Below are positions 41,737-50,066 of a stretch of DNA of 64,000 nucleotides, piece by piece. Below the pieces are notes generated by a model that was not told where the DNA came from, made no database searches, and saw only the letters and a program-made list of their open reading frames with translations. Position numbers and translations under genes: made by a program. Each line of letters opens with the position of its first letter. Positions within the stretch are counted from its first letter, which is position 1. The stretch is from Actinomycetaceae bacterium MB13-C1-2 (GTDB lineage Bacteria > Actinomycetota > Actinomycetes > Actinomycetales > Actinomycetaceae), in contig CP141731.1 in the NCBI GenBank assembly GCA_035621235.1, positions 2,046,001 through 2,110,000 of the forward strand, written 5' to 3'.

Positions 41737-44465
41737 GCAAAACTGAGCCGACGGCCGCCGAACGGATGAGTCTGTTTCGCCGGCATATGGCAGTCGAAGA
41801 GAGCGGTTTGGGGGAGTACTGGCAGACTCTTCCCTTCCGAGCCGACGACTTTCAGGTGGAGGCCTTAGAGGCGGTGGCACTCCGGGAGTCTGTGCTGGTT
41901 TGCGCTCCAACAGGTTCGGGAAAGACCGTTGTTGGAGAGGGAGCCGCCTTCCTGGCTCTGCTGGCGGAGGAGAGGGTGTTCTACACCACCCCGATTAAGG
42001 CACTGTCAAACCAGAAGTTCCGAGACTTTTCGGAACGATTTGGCGATGAGAATGTCGGCTTACTGACGGGCGACACGACGGTCAACGGTGACGCTCCGAT
42101 AGTAGTTATGACCACCGAAGTGCTGCGCAATATGATCTATGCCGGCAAGAACCTGGAGAATCTCGGCACCGTCGTTTTGGATGAGGTCCACTATCTTTCA
42201 GATCGCTTCCGTGGGCCAGTGTGGGAGGAAGTGCTGATTCAACTCCCCAGGCATACTCGCGTCGTAGCGCTGTCCGCCACGGTGTCGAACTACGAGCAGT
42301 TCGGTGACTGGATCGCGTCAGTTCGAGGTAGTTGCACCGTAGTTACCTCGGACAAGAGGCCGGTTCCGCTCTATCAGCACATGATGGTGGGGCCGCGGCT
42401 CTACAGCCTGTATGCGCAACCGCGCCGTGCCGCGAAGGCAAACGAGGCTACTTATCGTCTTAATCCGGACCTGATTGCCGCGATTGGGCCGTCGATTCCC
42501 CGCTCGGGTCGCCGAGCGCATCCGACTCCGTGGGTTTCTCGTCCCAAGATGGTCGAGGTTTTGCAGCAAAAGAACCTGCTGCCCGCCATCGACTTTATCT
42601 TCTCCCGCGCCGGATGCGACCAGGCGGCCGAAGAGGTTGCCCGAGCCCCGCTGACACTCACAACGTTCGAGGAGCGAGAGCAGATTAGGAAAGAGACCTC
42701 TGCGGCCCTCGAATCAATTCCGGCTCAGGATCACGCCGCGCTTGGTTTGAACGCCTGGGCAGAAACACTGGCTTGTGGTGTGGCCGCGCACCACGCTGGC
42801 CTACTTCCAATTCTCAAGGAAACGGTCGAGAGACTGTTCTCCCGTGGCCTGCTCAAGGTCGTATTCGCTACCGAGACGCTCGCCCTCGGAATCAATATGC
42901 CTGCCCGCACAGTCGTCTTGGAGTCGCTCGAAAAATGGGACGGTTCTGAACATGTGCGGCTTGGACCTCGCGAATACACCCAGCTGACCGGGCGCGCGGG
43001 TAGACGAGGCATTGATGTGGAGGGCAACGCCGTCGTAATGGATCGACGGGATGTCTCTGCCGAGGAAGTCGCGGCGCTTGCTTCAAAGAGAAGCTATCCG
43101 CTGAAGAGCGCTTTCTTTCCCTCCTACAACATGGCGGTGAACCTACTGGCGCGTAGCGACATGGCAACCACCCGTCAGGTTTTGGAGTCCTCTTTCGCTC
43201 AGTATCAGGCTGACGCCGCAGTGGTGAAACTAGCCCAGAAACTGAGGGAAACAGACGAGCGGATCGGTGAGGTCAAGGCCGAACTTCACTGTGATCGCGG
43301 AGACGCGGGTGAGTATTTCTCCCTTCGCGACGAGGTCTCTCGACTTCAAAAGAGTGCGGCAGCGGCAAGCCGGACCCACAAGCGTCAAAATGAACTGCGA
43401 AGTCTGTCAAAACTTCGGATTGGGGACGTGGTCCAGTACCGTCGTGGACGCAAATGGCGTCGAGCTGTCGTGATTCAGCCCGCGGCGCCAGGATATGCCG
43501 TTCCTCTTCCCAGTATTCTTGATGAGAACGCGAAGATAGGGCGTCTAGGACCGCGGGAGGCCTCCGAGGGGATGGAGAAGCTCGGGCGCATGCACGTTCA
43601 AAGCGGCGGCCTAAGGCGTGCAAAGGACCGACAGTTTCTGGCACGTGAACTGCGAGAATTCCAGACCAAACCCCGGGGAAAATCAGACCTTCGAGGACGC
43701 ACGGCGGACGATTCTCCGGAAGCAGAAAGACTACTAAGGCGCGCAAGCGAACTTGAGGAGACGTTGCGCGCCCACCCGGTTCATTCCTGCCCGGACCGTG
43801 AACAACACGCTGGGATCGGGCACCGCTACGTGCGCCTTCTGCGTGATCGCGATGATCTCGCAGAGCGAATCGCGAGTCGGACCGCACGAATCGTTTCTGA
43901 GTTCGATCAGGTCTGCACGGTACTTCGATCATTGGGTTTCCTCGACAAAGACACGGTCACCGGCCGCGGCGAAATGCTTAGAAGAATATACGGAGAGCGT
44001 GACCTGGTCGTCGCGCAGGCGATCAGTGAGGGAATCTGGGACGAGCTCACCCCGCAGGAGTTTGCAGCAATCATCTCTACGGTGGTCTATGAGCCGCGAG
44101 CAGAGGCGAGCGCTAGTTCGGAGCGCCCATCCCTCCCAACCGAGCGTCTGCGCGATGCGTGGGCGAACACGGAAGCTATTGGACGGGTGATCAGACAGGC
44201 CGAGCAGCAGGCTGGTATCGACCGAACGACGGAACTCAGTGCCGATCTGGTTGCTATGACCTACCAGTGGGCAAGAGGAGCATCGCTTGCGAAGGTGCTT
44301 GAAGGATCAGAGATGTCCGGCGGTGACTTTGTGAGATGGATGCGTCAAATACTCGACATGCTGCAACAGATTCGACGTGTCGAAGGATCACCGCTTCACG
44401 AGTCCGCTACCGCCGCGTATGACGCAGTTCTTAGGGGCGTGGTGGCCTGGACGGAGGATCTGTGA
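41733..44465 (+). CDS. helY: DEAD/DEAH-box RNA helicase HelY (Ski2/Mtr4-like)
   Basis: A 910-residue SF2 helicase of the Ski2-like family, probably in RNA processing or decay. Motifs: FQVEALEAVALRESVLVCAPTGSGKTVVGE (Walker A region, about residues 40-70), TTPIKALSNQKFRDF, TGDTTVNGDAP, VVLDEVHYLSDRFRGP (DEVH), VALSATVSNYEQFGDW, then HHAGLLPILKETVE, FATETLALGINMPARTVV and LTGRAGRRGID. A C-terminal DSHCT domain (YEPRAEASASSERPS to the end) is present. It overlaps pafC and lnt by 4 bases each. The exact RNA substrate is unknown. Confidence 0.95.
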   Translation: MSKTEPTAAERMSLFRRHMAVEESGLGEYWQTLPFRADDFQVEALEAVALRESVLVCAPTGSGKTVVGEGAAFLALLAEERVFYTTPIKALSNQKFRDFSERFGDENVGLLTGDTTVNGDAPIVVMTTEVLRNMIYAGKNLENLGTVVLDEVHYLSDRFRGPVWEEVLIQLPRHTRVVALSATVSNYEQFGDWIASVRGSCTVVTSDKRPVPLYQHMMVGPRLYSLYAQPRRAAKANEATYRLNPDLIAAIGPSIPRSGRRAHPTPWVSRPKMVEVLQQKNLLPAIDFIFSRAGCDQAAEEVARAPLTLTTFEEREQIRKETSAALESIPAQDHAALGLNAWAETLACGVAAHHAGLLPILKETVERLFSRGLLKVVFATETLALGINMPARTVVLESLEKWDGSEHVRLGPREYTQLTGRAGRRGIDVEGNAVVMDRRDVSAEEVAALASKRSYPLKSAFFPSYNMAVNLLARSDMATTRQVLESSFAQYQADAAVVKLAQKLRETDERIGEVKAELHCDRGDAGEYFSLRDEVSRLQKSAAAASRTHKRQNELRSLSKLRIGDVVQYRRGRKWRRAVVIQPAAPGYAVPLPSILDENAKIGRLGPREASEGMEKLGRMHVQSGGLRRAKDRQFLARELREFQTKPRGKSDLRGRTADDSPEAERLLRRASELEETLRAHPVHSCPDREQHAGIGHRYVRLLRDRDDLAERIASRTARIVSEFDQVCTVLRSLGFLDKDTVTGRGEMLRRIYGERDLVVAQAISEGIWDELTPQEFAAIISTVVYEPRAEASASSERPSLPTERLRDAWANTEAIGRVIRQAEQQAGIDRTTELSADLVAMTYQWARGASLAKVLEGSEMSGGDFVRWMRQILDMLQQIRRVEGSPLHESATAAYDAVLRGVVAWTEDL

Positions 44466-46183
44466 GTTCGGTCTTGGGAAAGAGCGAGTCAAAACGAGGA
44501 TTTCGTGCGACGGGGAGTCTCCCGCTTGACCTGCTTCTCCTGGTCATCTCCGCGGTGGCGATGTGGGCTTCGTTCCCAGCGCTGAGTATTTGGCCATTAA
44601 TGATTCCCTCTCTGGCCTTGCTCGTTTTTGTGATAGACCGGGTTGGACCTCTGCGCGCGGGACTCTATGCGGTGTTTTGGGCAATGGTCTTCCTGATGCC
44701 CCACATTTCTTGGATGCAGATCGCGACGGACGGCACGATCCTGGCGTGGATCGCACTGGCAGGAGCCCAGGCGTTCTTTATCGGCCTATGGGGCAGTAGC
44801 TTCTCTGCGCTCGGTACTTGGCGATGGTCGCGGACCGTTTGGGGCGAGGTTCTTGGCGGAGCCCTATTGTGGGTGACTTTTGAGGAGTTGAGGTCCCGGG
44901 TCCCATTCGGCGGATTCCCGTGGGGCAAACTCGCTTATCCGCAGGTTGACTCACCGATGATAATTTATGCTCCGGTTGGGGGAGAGGTATTGGTCTCCTT
45001 CCTGGTGATGGCCGCTGCAATCCTTCTGCGACGTGCACTGGCGCTGAGGGAGCCGCTCGCTCCAAGTCCATGGGGGAGACTCGGGGCTCTTGGCGTCGCG
45101 GCTCTAATTGCGTTTGGCCCGGTTTTCTTTCGACTGCCGAACACTCAACAGGAGGGTTCCGTTTCGATAGCCGCGGTTCAAGGCAATGTTGAGGTGCCGG
45201 CTAGTGAGACGTTCTCAGTTCCCGGGAAGGTAACCGGCAATCATCTAGCGGAGACCCTGAGACTGCTTGAATCCGAACCGAGACCGCAGATCGTCTTTTG
45301 GGGCGAGAACTCCACGGATCTCGATCCTCGCTACTTTGGTGAGACCAAAGGAATCGTTGAGAAGGCCTCAGACGCAGCCGAAGTTCCCCTCGTCATCGGC
45401 ATCATGGAACGGGACGGAGACGTTCGCTATAACTGGGTTGGTGTTTGGTATCCAAAGGAGGGTTCCCACGAAGCTGGTTTCGCGGCAGAAACCCTGTACG
45501 GTAAACAGCGGCCGGTTCCTTGGGGGGAGTACATTCCATTCCGCGCTCTCACACTGAAACTTGCCACTGCGGCAGCACAGATTCAGGTCGACATGGTTCC
45601 CGTGGATAATCCCGGCTACATGGAGGTGGAGCTGAACGACGGAAGCATCCTGCCAATAGCCGTGGGAATCTGCTTCGAAGTCGCGTACGAACCGATCATC
45701 GCCGAAGGCGTGCGTATGGGCGGGCAACTAATCTACATTCCCACCAACAACGTTCACTTCGACGACTCTGCGGAGTCCTTGCAGCAACTACAAATGCTTC
45801 AGTTCAGGGCCGCAGAGTTCTCCCGCTCGGCAGTCCAGGTTTCCACCAATGGAGCCTCAGGAATTGCTAGACCAGACGGCAGTCTTCTCGCTTCAACGCC
45901 GATGCAGGTGGCGGCGCATCTACAGGCCGAGGTACCGCTACGAAGCACGATTACGCTGGCCGCAAGACTGGGCGAAAGCCTGTCATGGGTGGTCATCTTT
46001 GGTGGAGGAGCGCTTGCATTGGCCTCGGTCGGGGCCCATATTTATGGCCGTTCGCTAGTGAAGGCGCAGAAAAACCAAGTCAAACGTAAAGAGACTGCAA
46101 AGACTAAGTTAAATTTGGCTAAATCTAACCAAAAGGGGAGCGCTGCCAGGGGGAAGCGCTCCGCATCCTCAGCAAAAAAGTAG
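44462..46183 (+). CDS. lnt: Apolipoprotein N-acyltransferase
   Basis: Membrane enzyme that adds the third acyl chain to lipoproteins. GTG 44462 overlaps helY as GTGA. The N-terminal ~240 residues hold about seven helices; the nitrilase-like external domain has the catalytic triad: Glu in FWGENSTDLDPRY, Lys in YGKQRPVPWGEYIPFR and Cys in VGICFEVAYEP. A last helix (WVVIFGGGALALASVG) leads to a Lys/Ala-rich tail of about 45 residues that is unusual but often seen in actinobacterial Lnt. The 573 residues include it. The window's RibY lipoprotein is a likely substrate. It is convergent with rbpA, with no ppm1 between. Confidence 0.93.
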   Translation: MSSVLGKSESKRGFRATGSLPLDLLLLVISAVAMWASFPALSIWPLMIPSLALLVFVIDRVGPLRAGLYAVFWAMVFLMPHISWMQIATDGTILAWIALAGAQAFFIGLWGSSFSALGTWRWSRTVWGEVLGGALLWVTFEELRSRVPFGGFPWGKLAYPQVDSPMIIYAPVGGEVLVSFLVMAAAILLRRALALREPLAPSPWGRLGALGVAALIAFGPVFFRLPNTQQEGSVSIAAVQGNVEVPASETFSVPGKVTGNHLAETLRLLESEPRPQIVFWGENSTDLDPRYFGETKGIVEKASDAAEVPLVIGIMERDGDVRYNWVGVWYPKEGSHEAGFAAETLYGKQRPVPWGEYIPFRALTLKLATAAAQIQVDMVPVDNPGYMEVELNDGSILPIAVGICFEVAYEPIIAEGVRMGGQLIYIPTNNVHFDDSAESLQQLQMLQFRAAEFSRSAVQVSTNGASGIARPDGSLLASTPMQVAAHLQAEVPLRSTITLAARLGESLSWVVIFGGGALALASVGAHIYGRSLVKAQKNQVKRKETAKTKLNLAKSNQKGSAARGKRSASSAKK

Positions 46184-46189
46184 CGTCAA

Positions 46190-46555
46190 TTAGCCGTTTC
46201 GGTAAGAGACATCGAGTTCCAGTTCGCCGCTGCGATAGGCCTCAAGTTGCTCCTTGAGAAGCTGATCAAGTTCTTCAAGGCTACGACGCTCAAGAAGCAT
46301 GTCCCAGTGGGTTCGTTGCTGCTTGACAGGTTTGGCTTCTTCGTCGGTGACAACTTCACCAACGAGCTCGGCGATCTCGCCGCAGCGGCATTCCCAGGTT
46401 GCCGGGGGTTCTGCCTCAGCGGCAAACATCACCGGAAAATCGTGGCCGTTCGGGCAAACGTAGTGAGCCTCAAAACGGTCAGCGAATACAACACCGTCTT
46501 CGGACTCAAGAGACTTTGAACCAATCTGCATGCCTCGAAGTGCGCGATCTGCCAA
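46190..46555 (-). CDS. rbpA: RNA polymerase-binding protein RbpA
   Basis: Actinobacteria-specific transcription factor that binds the main sigma factor and stabilises the open complex. The start TTG 46555 follows TAGGAG; 121 residues begin MADRALRGMQIGSKSLESEDG, near the family consensus MADRVLRG. The zinc-binding part has VCPNGHDFPVMF and ECRCGEIAELV. The sigma-interaction region follows with RTHWDMLLERRSLEELDQLL. A TATAAT box lies 38-43 bases upstream. The neighbour lnt is convergent, 6 bases away. Confidence 0.94.
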   Translation of the reverse strand: MADRALRGMQIGSKSLESEDGVVFADRFEAHYVCPNGHDFPVMFAAEAEPPATWECRCGEIAELVGEVVTDEEAKPVKQQRTHWDMLLERRSLEELDQLLKEQLEAYRSGELELDVSYRNG

Positions 46556-46592
46556 CGTAACTCCTAAGTATTAGTCGCGAGTTTGCCGTCCC

Positions 46593-46598
46593 ATTATA
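46593..46598 (-). promoter_or_regulatory. Perfect -10 box upstream of rbpA
   Basis: On the minus strand the sequence reads TATAAT, in CCTATAATGGG, with the rbpA TTG 38 bases downstream. No good -35 hexamer lies 16-18 bases upstream. I looked for the SigR pattern (GGAAT, 18-19 bases, GTT) known at mycobacterial rbpA and did not find it. The gene is probably read by the main sigma factor. Confidence 0.55.
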
Positions 46599-46667
46599 GG
46601 CCGAGGAGTATGAGAAAGAGTTTCAGTACGCCCTAAGCTGTAAAATCAACAAGCTAGCTATGTTCCG

Positions 46668-46681
46668 ATAATGTACATTAT
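46668..46681. promoter_or_regulatory. 14-bp perfect palindrome upstream of rbpA
   Basis: ATAATGTACATTAT is self-complementary over all 14 bases and sits in an AT-rich patch of an otherwise GC-rich window, 70 bases upstream of the rbpA -10 box and 29 bases after the acylphosphatase stop. A wider dyad, CCCTAAG (46631-46637) and CTTAGGG (46691-46697), flanks it. It could be an operator for rbpA or a terminator-like structure. I recognise no regulator for it. Confidence 0.45.
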
Positions 46682-46709
46682 GTCAGATTACTTAGGGCTC
46701 TTTACTGCC

Positions 46710-47000
46710 CTATCTGAGAATTTCGAACCCGCTTAGGTCCTCGAACTTTGAAGCATCAACGTCCATGCGCGAAATATAGACCCCGTCAATTCCGGCCAAG
46801 AGCCAGTCGCGAAAATGATCTATGCGATATCCCATGCCCTGGACATGAACACTTACCGTTCCATCGACTTCGTTGCGGGTCCAGCCTTCGATGTCTAGTT
46901 CGTCGGCTTTCCACTTGAGCCGGTATCTAAGACCTACGCCCTGTACCCGCCCACGAATCCGAAGATCGAGAGCCTTCTTAGAATGCTGGTCCGAGACCAT
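46710..47000 (-). CDS. acyP: Acylphosphatase
   Basis: A 96-residue cytosolic enzyme of the acylphosphatase fold, hydrolysing acyl phosphates. It has the anion-binding loop RIRGRVQGVGLRYRLKWKAD (with the catalytic Arg in GVGLR, replacing the common GVGFR) and GWTRNEVDGTVSVHVQG with the catalytic Asn in WTRN. The ATG start lies 5 bases after the MerR-type regulator stop, so it is probably cotranscribed with it. The physiological substrate of bacterial acylphosphatases is unclear. Confidence 0.92.
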   Translation of the reverse strand: MVSDQHSKKALDLRIRGRVQGVGLRYRLKWKADELDIEGWTRNEVDGTVSVHVQGMGYRIDHFRDWLLAGIDGVYISRMDVDASKFEDLSGFEILR

Positions 47001-47005
47001 CTAGC

Positions 47006-47560
47006 TCAGACCGCACGCTTGGCGCGCCTGCGCGCCTCAAGTTCGTTCATACCGATAACTCCGTCGCCCTGGTCGACCGGAAGCTCTGCTAGTGTTCCTT
47101 CGACCTCGCGCCAGACTTTACCGACGGCGATACCAAAGACCCCCTGGCCGCCCTGAAGCAAGTCAACAATCTCGTCTGCAGAAGAACACTCGTAAACGGA
47201 TGCCCCGTCGCTCATCAGAGTGATGGAAGCCAGGTCGTCGACTCCTCTATCCGCAAGCTGTGCCACTGCTGTGCGCACCTGCTGTAGGGAAACCCCGGCG
47301 TCAAGAAGACGCTTAACGACCTTCAAAACCAGAATGTCCTTGAACGAATAGAGACGCTGTGAACCGGATCCCTGTGCGCTTCGTAGCGACGGAACAACCA
47401 GGCCGGTGCGCGCCCAGTAATCGAGCTGCCTGTAAGTTATTCCGGCCGCACCACACGCAACCGGTCCTCGGTAGCCGGCAGTGGTGTCAATCTCAGCAAG
47501 AGTGTCTCCAAAGAGCATTGTCTGGCGTGACTCCGCCAACTGGTCACCGTTAGCGCTCAT
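47006..47560 (-). CDS. MerR-family regulator, orthologue of mycobacterial Rv1830
   Basis: A 184-residue DNA-binding protein with an N-terminal MerR winged helix: GITYRQLDYWARTGLVVPS, SGSQRLYSFKDILVLKVVKRLLDAGVSLQQV. The central part (ITLMSDGASVYECSSADEIV) and the strongly conserved DLLQGGQGVFGIAVGKVWREVEGTLAELP mark the subgroup found near garA in actinobacteria. It lies downstream of the FtsR gene but is separated by 147 bases with repeated GTTGAGC motifs, so it may have its own promoter. Its targets are unknown; it has no C-terminal effector-binding domain of the classic MerR kind. Confidence 0.88.
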   Translation of the reverse strand: MSANGDQLAESRQTMLFGDTLAEIDTTAGYRGPVACGAAGITYRQLDYWARTGLVVPSLRSAQGSGSQRLYSFKDILVLKVVKRLLDAGVSLQQVRTAVAQLADRGVDDLASITLMSDGASVYECSSADEIVDLLQGGQGVFGIAVGKVWREVEGTLAELPVDQGDGVIGMNELEARRRAKRAV

Positions 47561-47707
47561 GTGGACTCCTTGATGGGATTATTCAAGCTAAAGCCTGTGG
47601 CCAGGATACTGCGACCGGGCTCGGATACATAAGTATCTCGCCACTAAGACTACCCCGTCGCTCAACCTTCAGGCTCAACTTGAGGGTGAGTGTCGGGGCG
47701 TGTCGCG

Positions 47708-48478
47708 CTAGACGTCCAGTGATGCAAGTGCGGAGTGCAGGTACTGGCCGTGGAGTGTAATAAAGACCTCGGCGAGCTCCGCGGCCTCGGCTTTGGCTCG
47801 CTCGCGATCTGCAGACCTGTCTCTGCGAGTGATACCAACTGTCACCTGTTCGATGATGTCGGCTGACCGTTCGGCCCCGGTTCGAACTGAGCGTAAGTTC
47901 CTTGCGGGCACTCCCGAAGCCACTGCCTGACCGATCAGGTTCACGGTCGTCACGGTCGATGACGGGAAATGTCCTCCCAGGTCAGGAGCTATTAGACCGA
48001 GTCGGGTGTACTCCTCTAGCACCTCGCGACCTACCCCGGTCAAGTCAGAGAGCTCACGTACTGAAACGGTGCTTCGTCCACTCGGCGCAACCGACTTTCC
48101 CCGATCCGTAACAAGGCGGGCCGGACGCGGGTCGTCGGCCTGGTGCCCAGCGTCAAGAGCAACTAAGTTCTCGTGAATCACTCGTAGAGGGGCGTAGGAA
48201 TCCCTTTGCTGGGTCAGTATGTACCGGATACGTTCGATGTCCGCGAGTGAGTACTTGCGGTATCCCGAAGCCGTGCGGTGGGGCTTAACCAGACCTTTGT
48301 CCTCAAGAAAACGAATCTTGGAAACTGTAGTGGCCGGAAACTCGTTCTTCAGAGTCTTCACGACGGCACCAATCGGCATGGTTGGTTCGTGCGAAGTGCC
48401 GTGCGGCCAACTAATCGGTCCCTGTTTCTCTGGCGCCCCGCCCCGATCTAGTTTGGCACCTGCCGCTGCCCTCGTCAC
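47708..48478 (-). CDS. ftsR: MerR-family regulator FtsR
   Basis: Orthologue of corynebacterial FtsR and mycobacterial Rv1828, a MerR-type activator reported to control ftsZ in Corynebacterium. The 256-residue protein starts with a ~30-residue extension not seen in short forms, then the DNA-binding winged helix MPIGAVVKTLKNEFPATTVSKIRFLEDKGL, RTASGYRKYSLADIERIRYILTQQ. The C-terminal part contains a second helical domain. GTG 48478 overlaps the FHA gene stop as GTGA, so the two are coupled; in related genomes garA and ftsR are also adjacent. The DUF151 gene that often follows is missing. Confidence 0.88.
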   Translation of the reverse strand: MTRAAAGAKLDRGGAPEKQGPISWPHGTSHEPTMPIGAVVKTLKNEFPATTVSKIRFLEDKGLVKPHRTASGYRKYSLADIERIRYILTQQRDSYAPLRVIHENLVALDAGHQADDPRPARLVTDRGKSVAPSGRSTVSVRELSDLTGVGREVLEEYTRLGLIAPDLGGHFPSSTVTTVNLIGQAVASGVPARNLRSVRTGAERSADIIEQVTVGITRRDRSADRERAKAEAAELAEVFITLHGQYLHSALASLDV

Positions 48479-48903
48479 TGCTTGGGTGAAGGCTGGTAAG
48501 TCATACGGTACTTGCCAATCTGCACTTCGTCTCCCGCAGAGAGCAGGGCCTGATCGACCCTCTCACGGTTTACGTATGTGCCATTTAGCGCCCCCGAGTC
48601 ACGAACCATATGCACGCCGTCCTTTGAAATGAACTGGCAGTGCTTGCGCGAAACCGTTACATCGTCCAGGAATATGTCGGACGAGGGTGAGCGTCCCGCG
48701 TTGGTAATCTCGCGATCCAGTAAGAACCGGGCCCCGGTATTTGGTCCACGCTGAACAATCAGAAGTGCAGAACCAGCAGGTAGAGCCTCAACAGCCTCTT
48801 GATCTCTGGCTGAAAGTGGGATTCTCGCTGAATCCTGGGGCTCTTCGCTCTCCGTGCCAAAGAATGCTGTGCTGGATGGGTCAAAGGTGCCGTCGCTGCC
48901 CAC
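48475..48903 (-). CDS. garA: FHA-domain protein, GarA/OdhI type
   Basis: A 142-residue phosphothreonine-binding protein. GarA/OdhI control glutamate and 2-oxoglutarate metabolism after phosphorylation by Ser/Thr kinases. Residues ~45-142 form the FHA domain: SALLIVQRGPNTGARFLLD, AGRSPSSDIFLDDVTVSRKHC and ALNGTYVNRERVD. The N-terminal tail lacks the ETTSV-type phosphorylation site of GarA; SSTAFFGTES stands there, so the usual kinase switch may be changed. Start: ATG 48903. Its neighbour on the same strand is ftsR, with a 4-base overlap. The name rests on the FHA core and the gene order; the function may differ. Confidence 0.8.
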   Translation of the reverse strand: MGSDGTFDPSSTAFFGTESEEPQDSARIPLSARDQEAVEALPAGSALLIVQRGPNTGARFLLDREITNAGRSPSSDIFLDDVTVSRKHCQFISKDGVHMVRDSGALNGTYVNRERVDQALLSAGDEVQIGKYRMTYQPSPKQ

Positions 48904-48966
48904 GATCTGCTCCCTTCATCGGTCGGTTACCTACAGAAGACTATCCGATTTCCGGGCCCTTGATCA

Positions 48967-49734
48967 CTATGAACTTGGGACTATCTCCGCCCACTGTGGT
49001 TCCGGCAGCTCGGTTACCGACTCAATAACAACCAAATCAGTCTCGCGCGCGGTGGCGGTGGCGCCGTAGGCACGGAACTGGGCGGCCGATCCACCGCGTA
49101 TCTCAAGCGCCCCAACCAGGGTTTTTGGGTCGCCAATTGCAGTCCAGACGTAAGGAGAAGAAATCGGTTGTCCGTCAACGACAATCCCGCGTTCATCGGA
49201 CGAAAACCAGGAGCGCCCCCCGAGCCGTATCCCGTTCAGGTCAATCGCTTCAGCCCCGCCGTTGCGCAGTTCGGCCATCGTTGTAACAAATACCGAAGCG
49301 GGGATCGGATCGTCACCTACGGCGACCCACAGCACCGCACCGGGTCCCTCCACCGGAATAGCACCCGCAATAATAAGTGCGTCCTGTGTTGCCTTGGCCG
49401 CGGCTTCTCCGGCGGCCTGAGCCGAGTTCGCCGAATCCTCCAAATCATGTATTTGTGCGCGAAGATCGCTGTTCGCTCCGGTCAGATCGGTCTCGCGTTG
49501 TTCCAGGTCCGCCAGCATCGACACGAGCTGGGTTTCATCCATTCGTCCGATCGCATCACTGTCTTGGGACCTGATTTGGGTGCTGACGGCAAAACCAAGC
49601 AGCACGCACAAAAGAATCGCGAGTACGTGCATTGGACGAAGGCTACCTCGCGATAATGACATCGACTGGATAGGTTCGTCGTCTTCCTTCTTTGTCCGGT
49701 GTGTTCCCTTGATTTCTGGCGCGTGCACGATCAA
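48967..49734 (-). CDS. DUF881 family membrane-anchored protein (second copy)
   Basis: A 255-residue protein of unknown function with one N-terminal membrane helix (MHVLAILLCVLLGFAVSTQI) and an external domain. A coiled-coil segment (TQLVSMLADLEQRETDLTG onward) precedes the DUF881 fold with EGPGAVLWVAVGD, LRNGGAEAIDLNGIRLGG and ALEIRGGSAAQFRAYG. TTG 49734 overlaps the Sbp stop; ATG 49662 (MSLSRGSL) is an alternative. The DUF881-Sbp-DUF881 set is a conserved actinobacterial trio close to garA. A possible role at the cell envelope is inference from topology. Confidence 0.85.
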   Translation of the reverse strand: MIVHAPEIKGTHRTKKEDDEPIQSMSLSRGSLRPMHVLAILLCVLLGFAVSTQIRSQDSDAIGRMDETQLVSMLADLEQRETDLTGANSDLRAQIHDLEDSANSAQAAGEAAAKATQDALIIAGAIPVEGPGAVLWVAVGDDPIPASVFVTTMAELRNGGAEAIDLNGIRLGGRSWFSSDERGIVVDGQPISSPYVWTAIGDPKTLVGALEIRGGSAAQFRAYGATATARETDLVVIESVTELPEPQWAEIVPSS

Positions 49735-50063
49735 GCCTTAAAAATGAGGCGCCTGATCGACGCGGTGTTCGAAAAGATTCGGATTCCCAGGACCACGACC
49801 ACAGCGGTGGTCATCGCCGAACCAACACCGAGTTGAACTCCAAGGAAAACTAATAGGCAGGCGACCGCGACATTCCAGAAGAACGATGTGATGAATACTC
49901 GGTCAGAAAACTGTCCCTCTAAGTTTGCTCGTAGAGCACCGAGAAGTGCATCTAGAGCCGCCACGACCGCCACGGGAAGATAGGGTTGAAGTTCGGCCGG
50001 AAGCACCGGATCAAAGACTAGGCCCAGCACCACTCCGAGTACCAGACCAATGACGGCTACCAT
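49731..50063 (-). CDS. sbp: Small basic protein Sbp (DUF1290)
   Basis: A 110-residue membrane protein with three predicted helices: VAVIGLVLGVVLGLVFDP, YLPVAVVAALDALLGAL and the long VAVACLLVFLGVQLGVGSAM, then MTTAVVVVLGIRIFSN. It matches the DUF1290 family (Sbp in Bacillus, located near the division operon there). ATG 50063 lies 3 bases after the first DUF881 gene, and its TGA overlaps the TTG of the second (TTGA). The family's function is unknown. In actinobacteria it always appears with DUF881 proteins. Confidence 0.88.
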   Translation of the reverse strand: MVAVIGLVLGVVLGLVFDPVLPAELQPYLPVAVVAALDALLGALRANLEGQFSDRVFITSFFWNVAVACLLVFLGVQLGVGSAMTTAVVVVLGIRIFSNTASIRRLIFKA

Positions 50064-50066
50064 CTG

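Noticed and set aside
46556-46709. SigR promoter (GGAAT...GTT) or Zur/IdeR box upstream of rbpA
   Set aside because: GGAAC and GTT occur but with the wrong spacing (11 bases), and the 14-bp palindrome does not match metal-repressor consensus forms I know.
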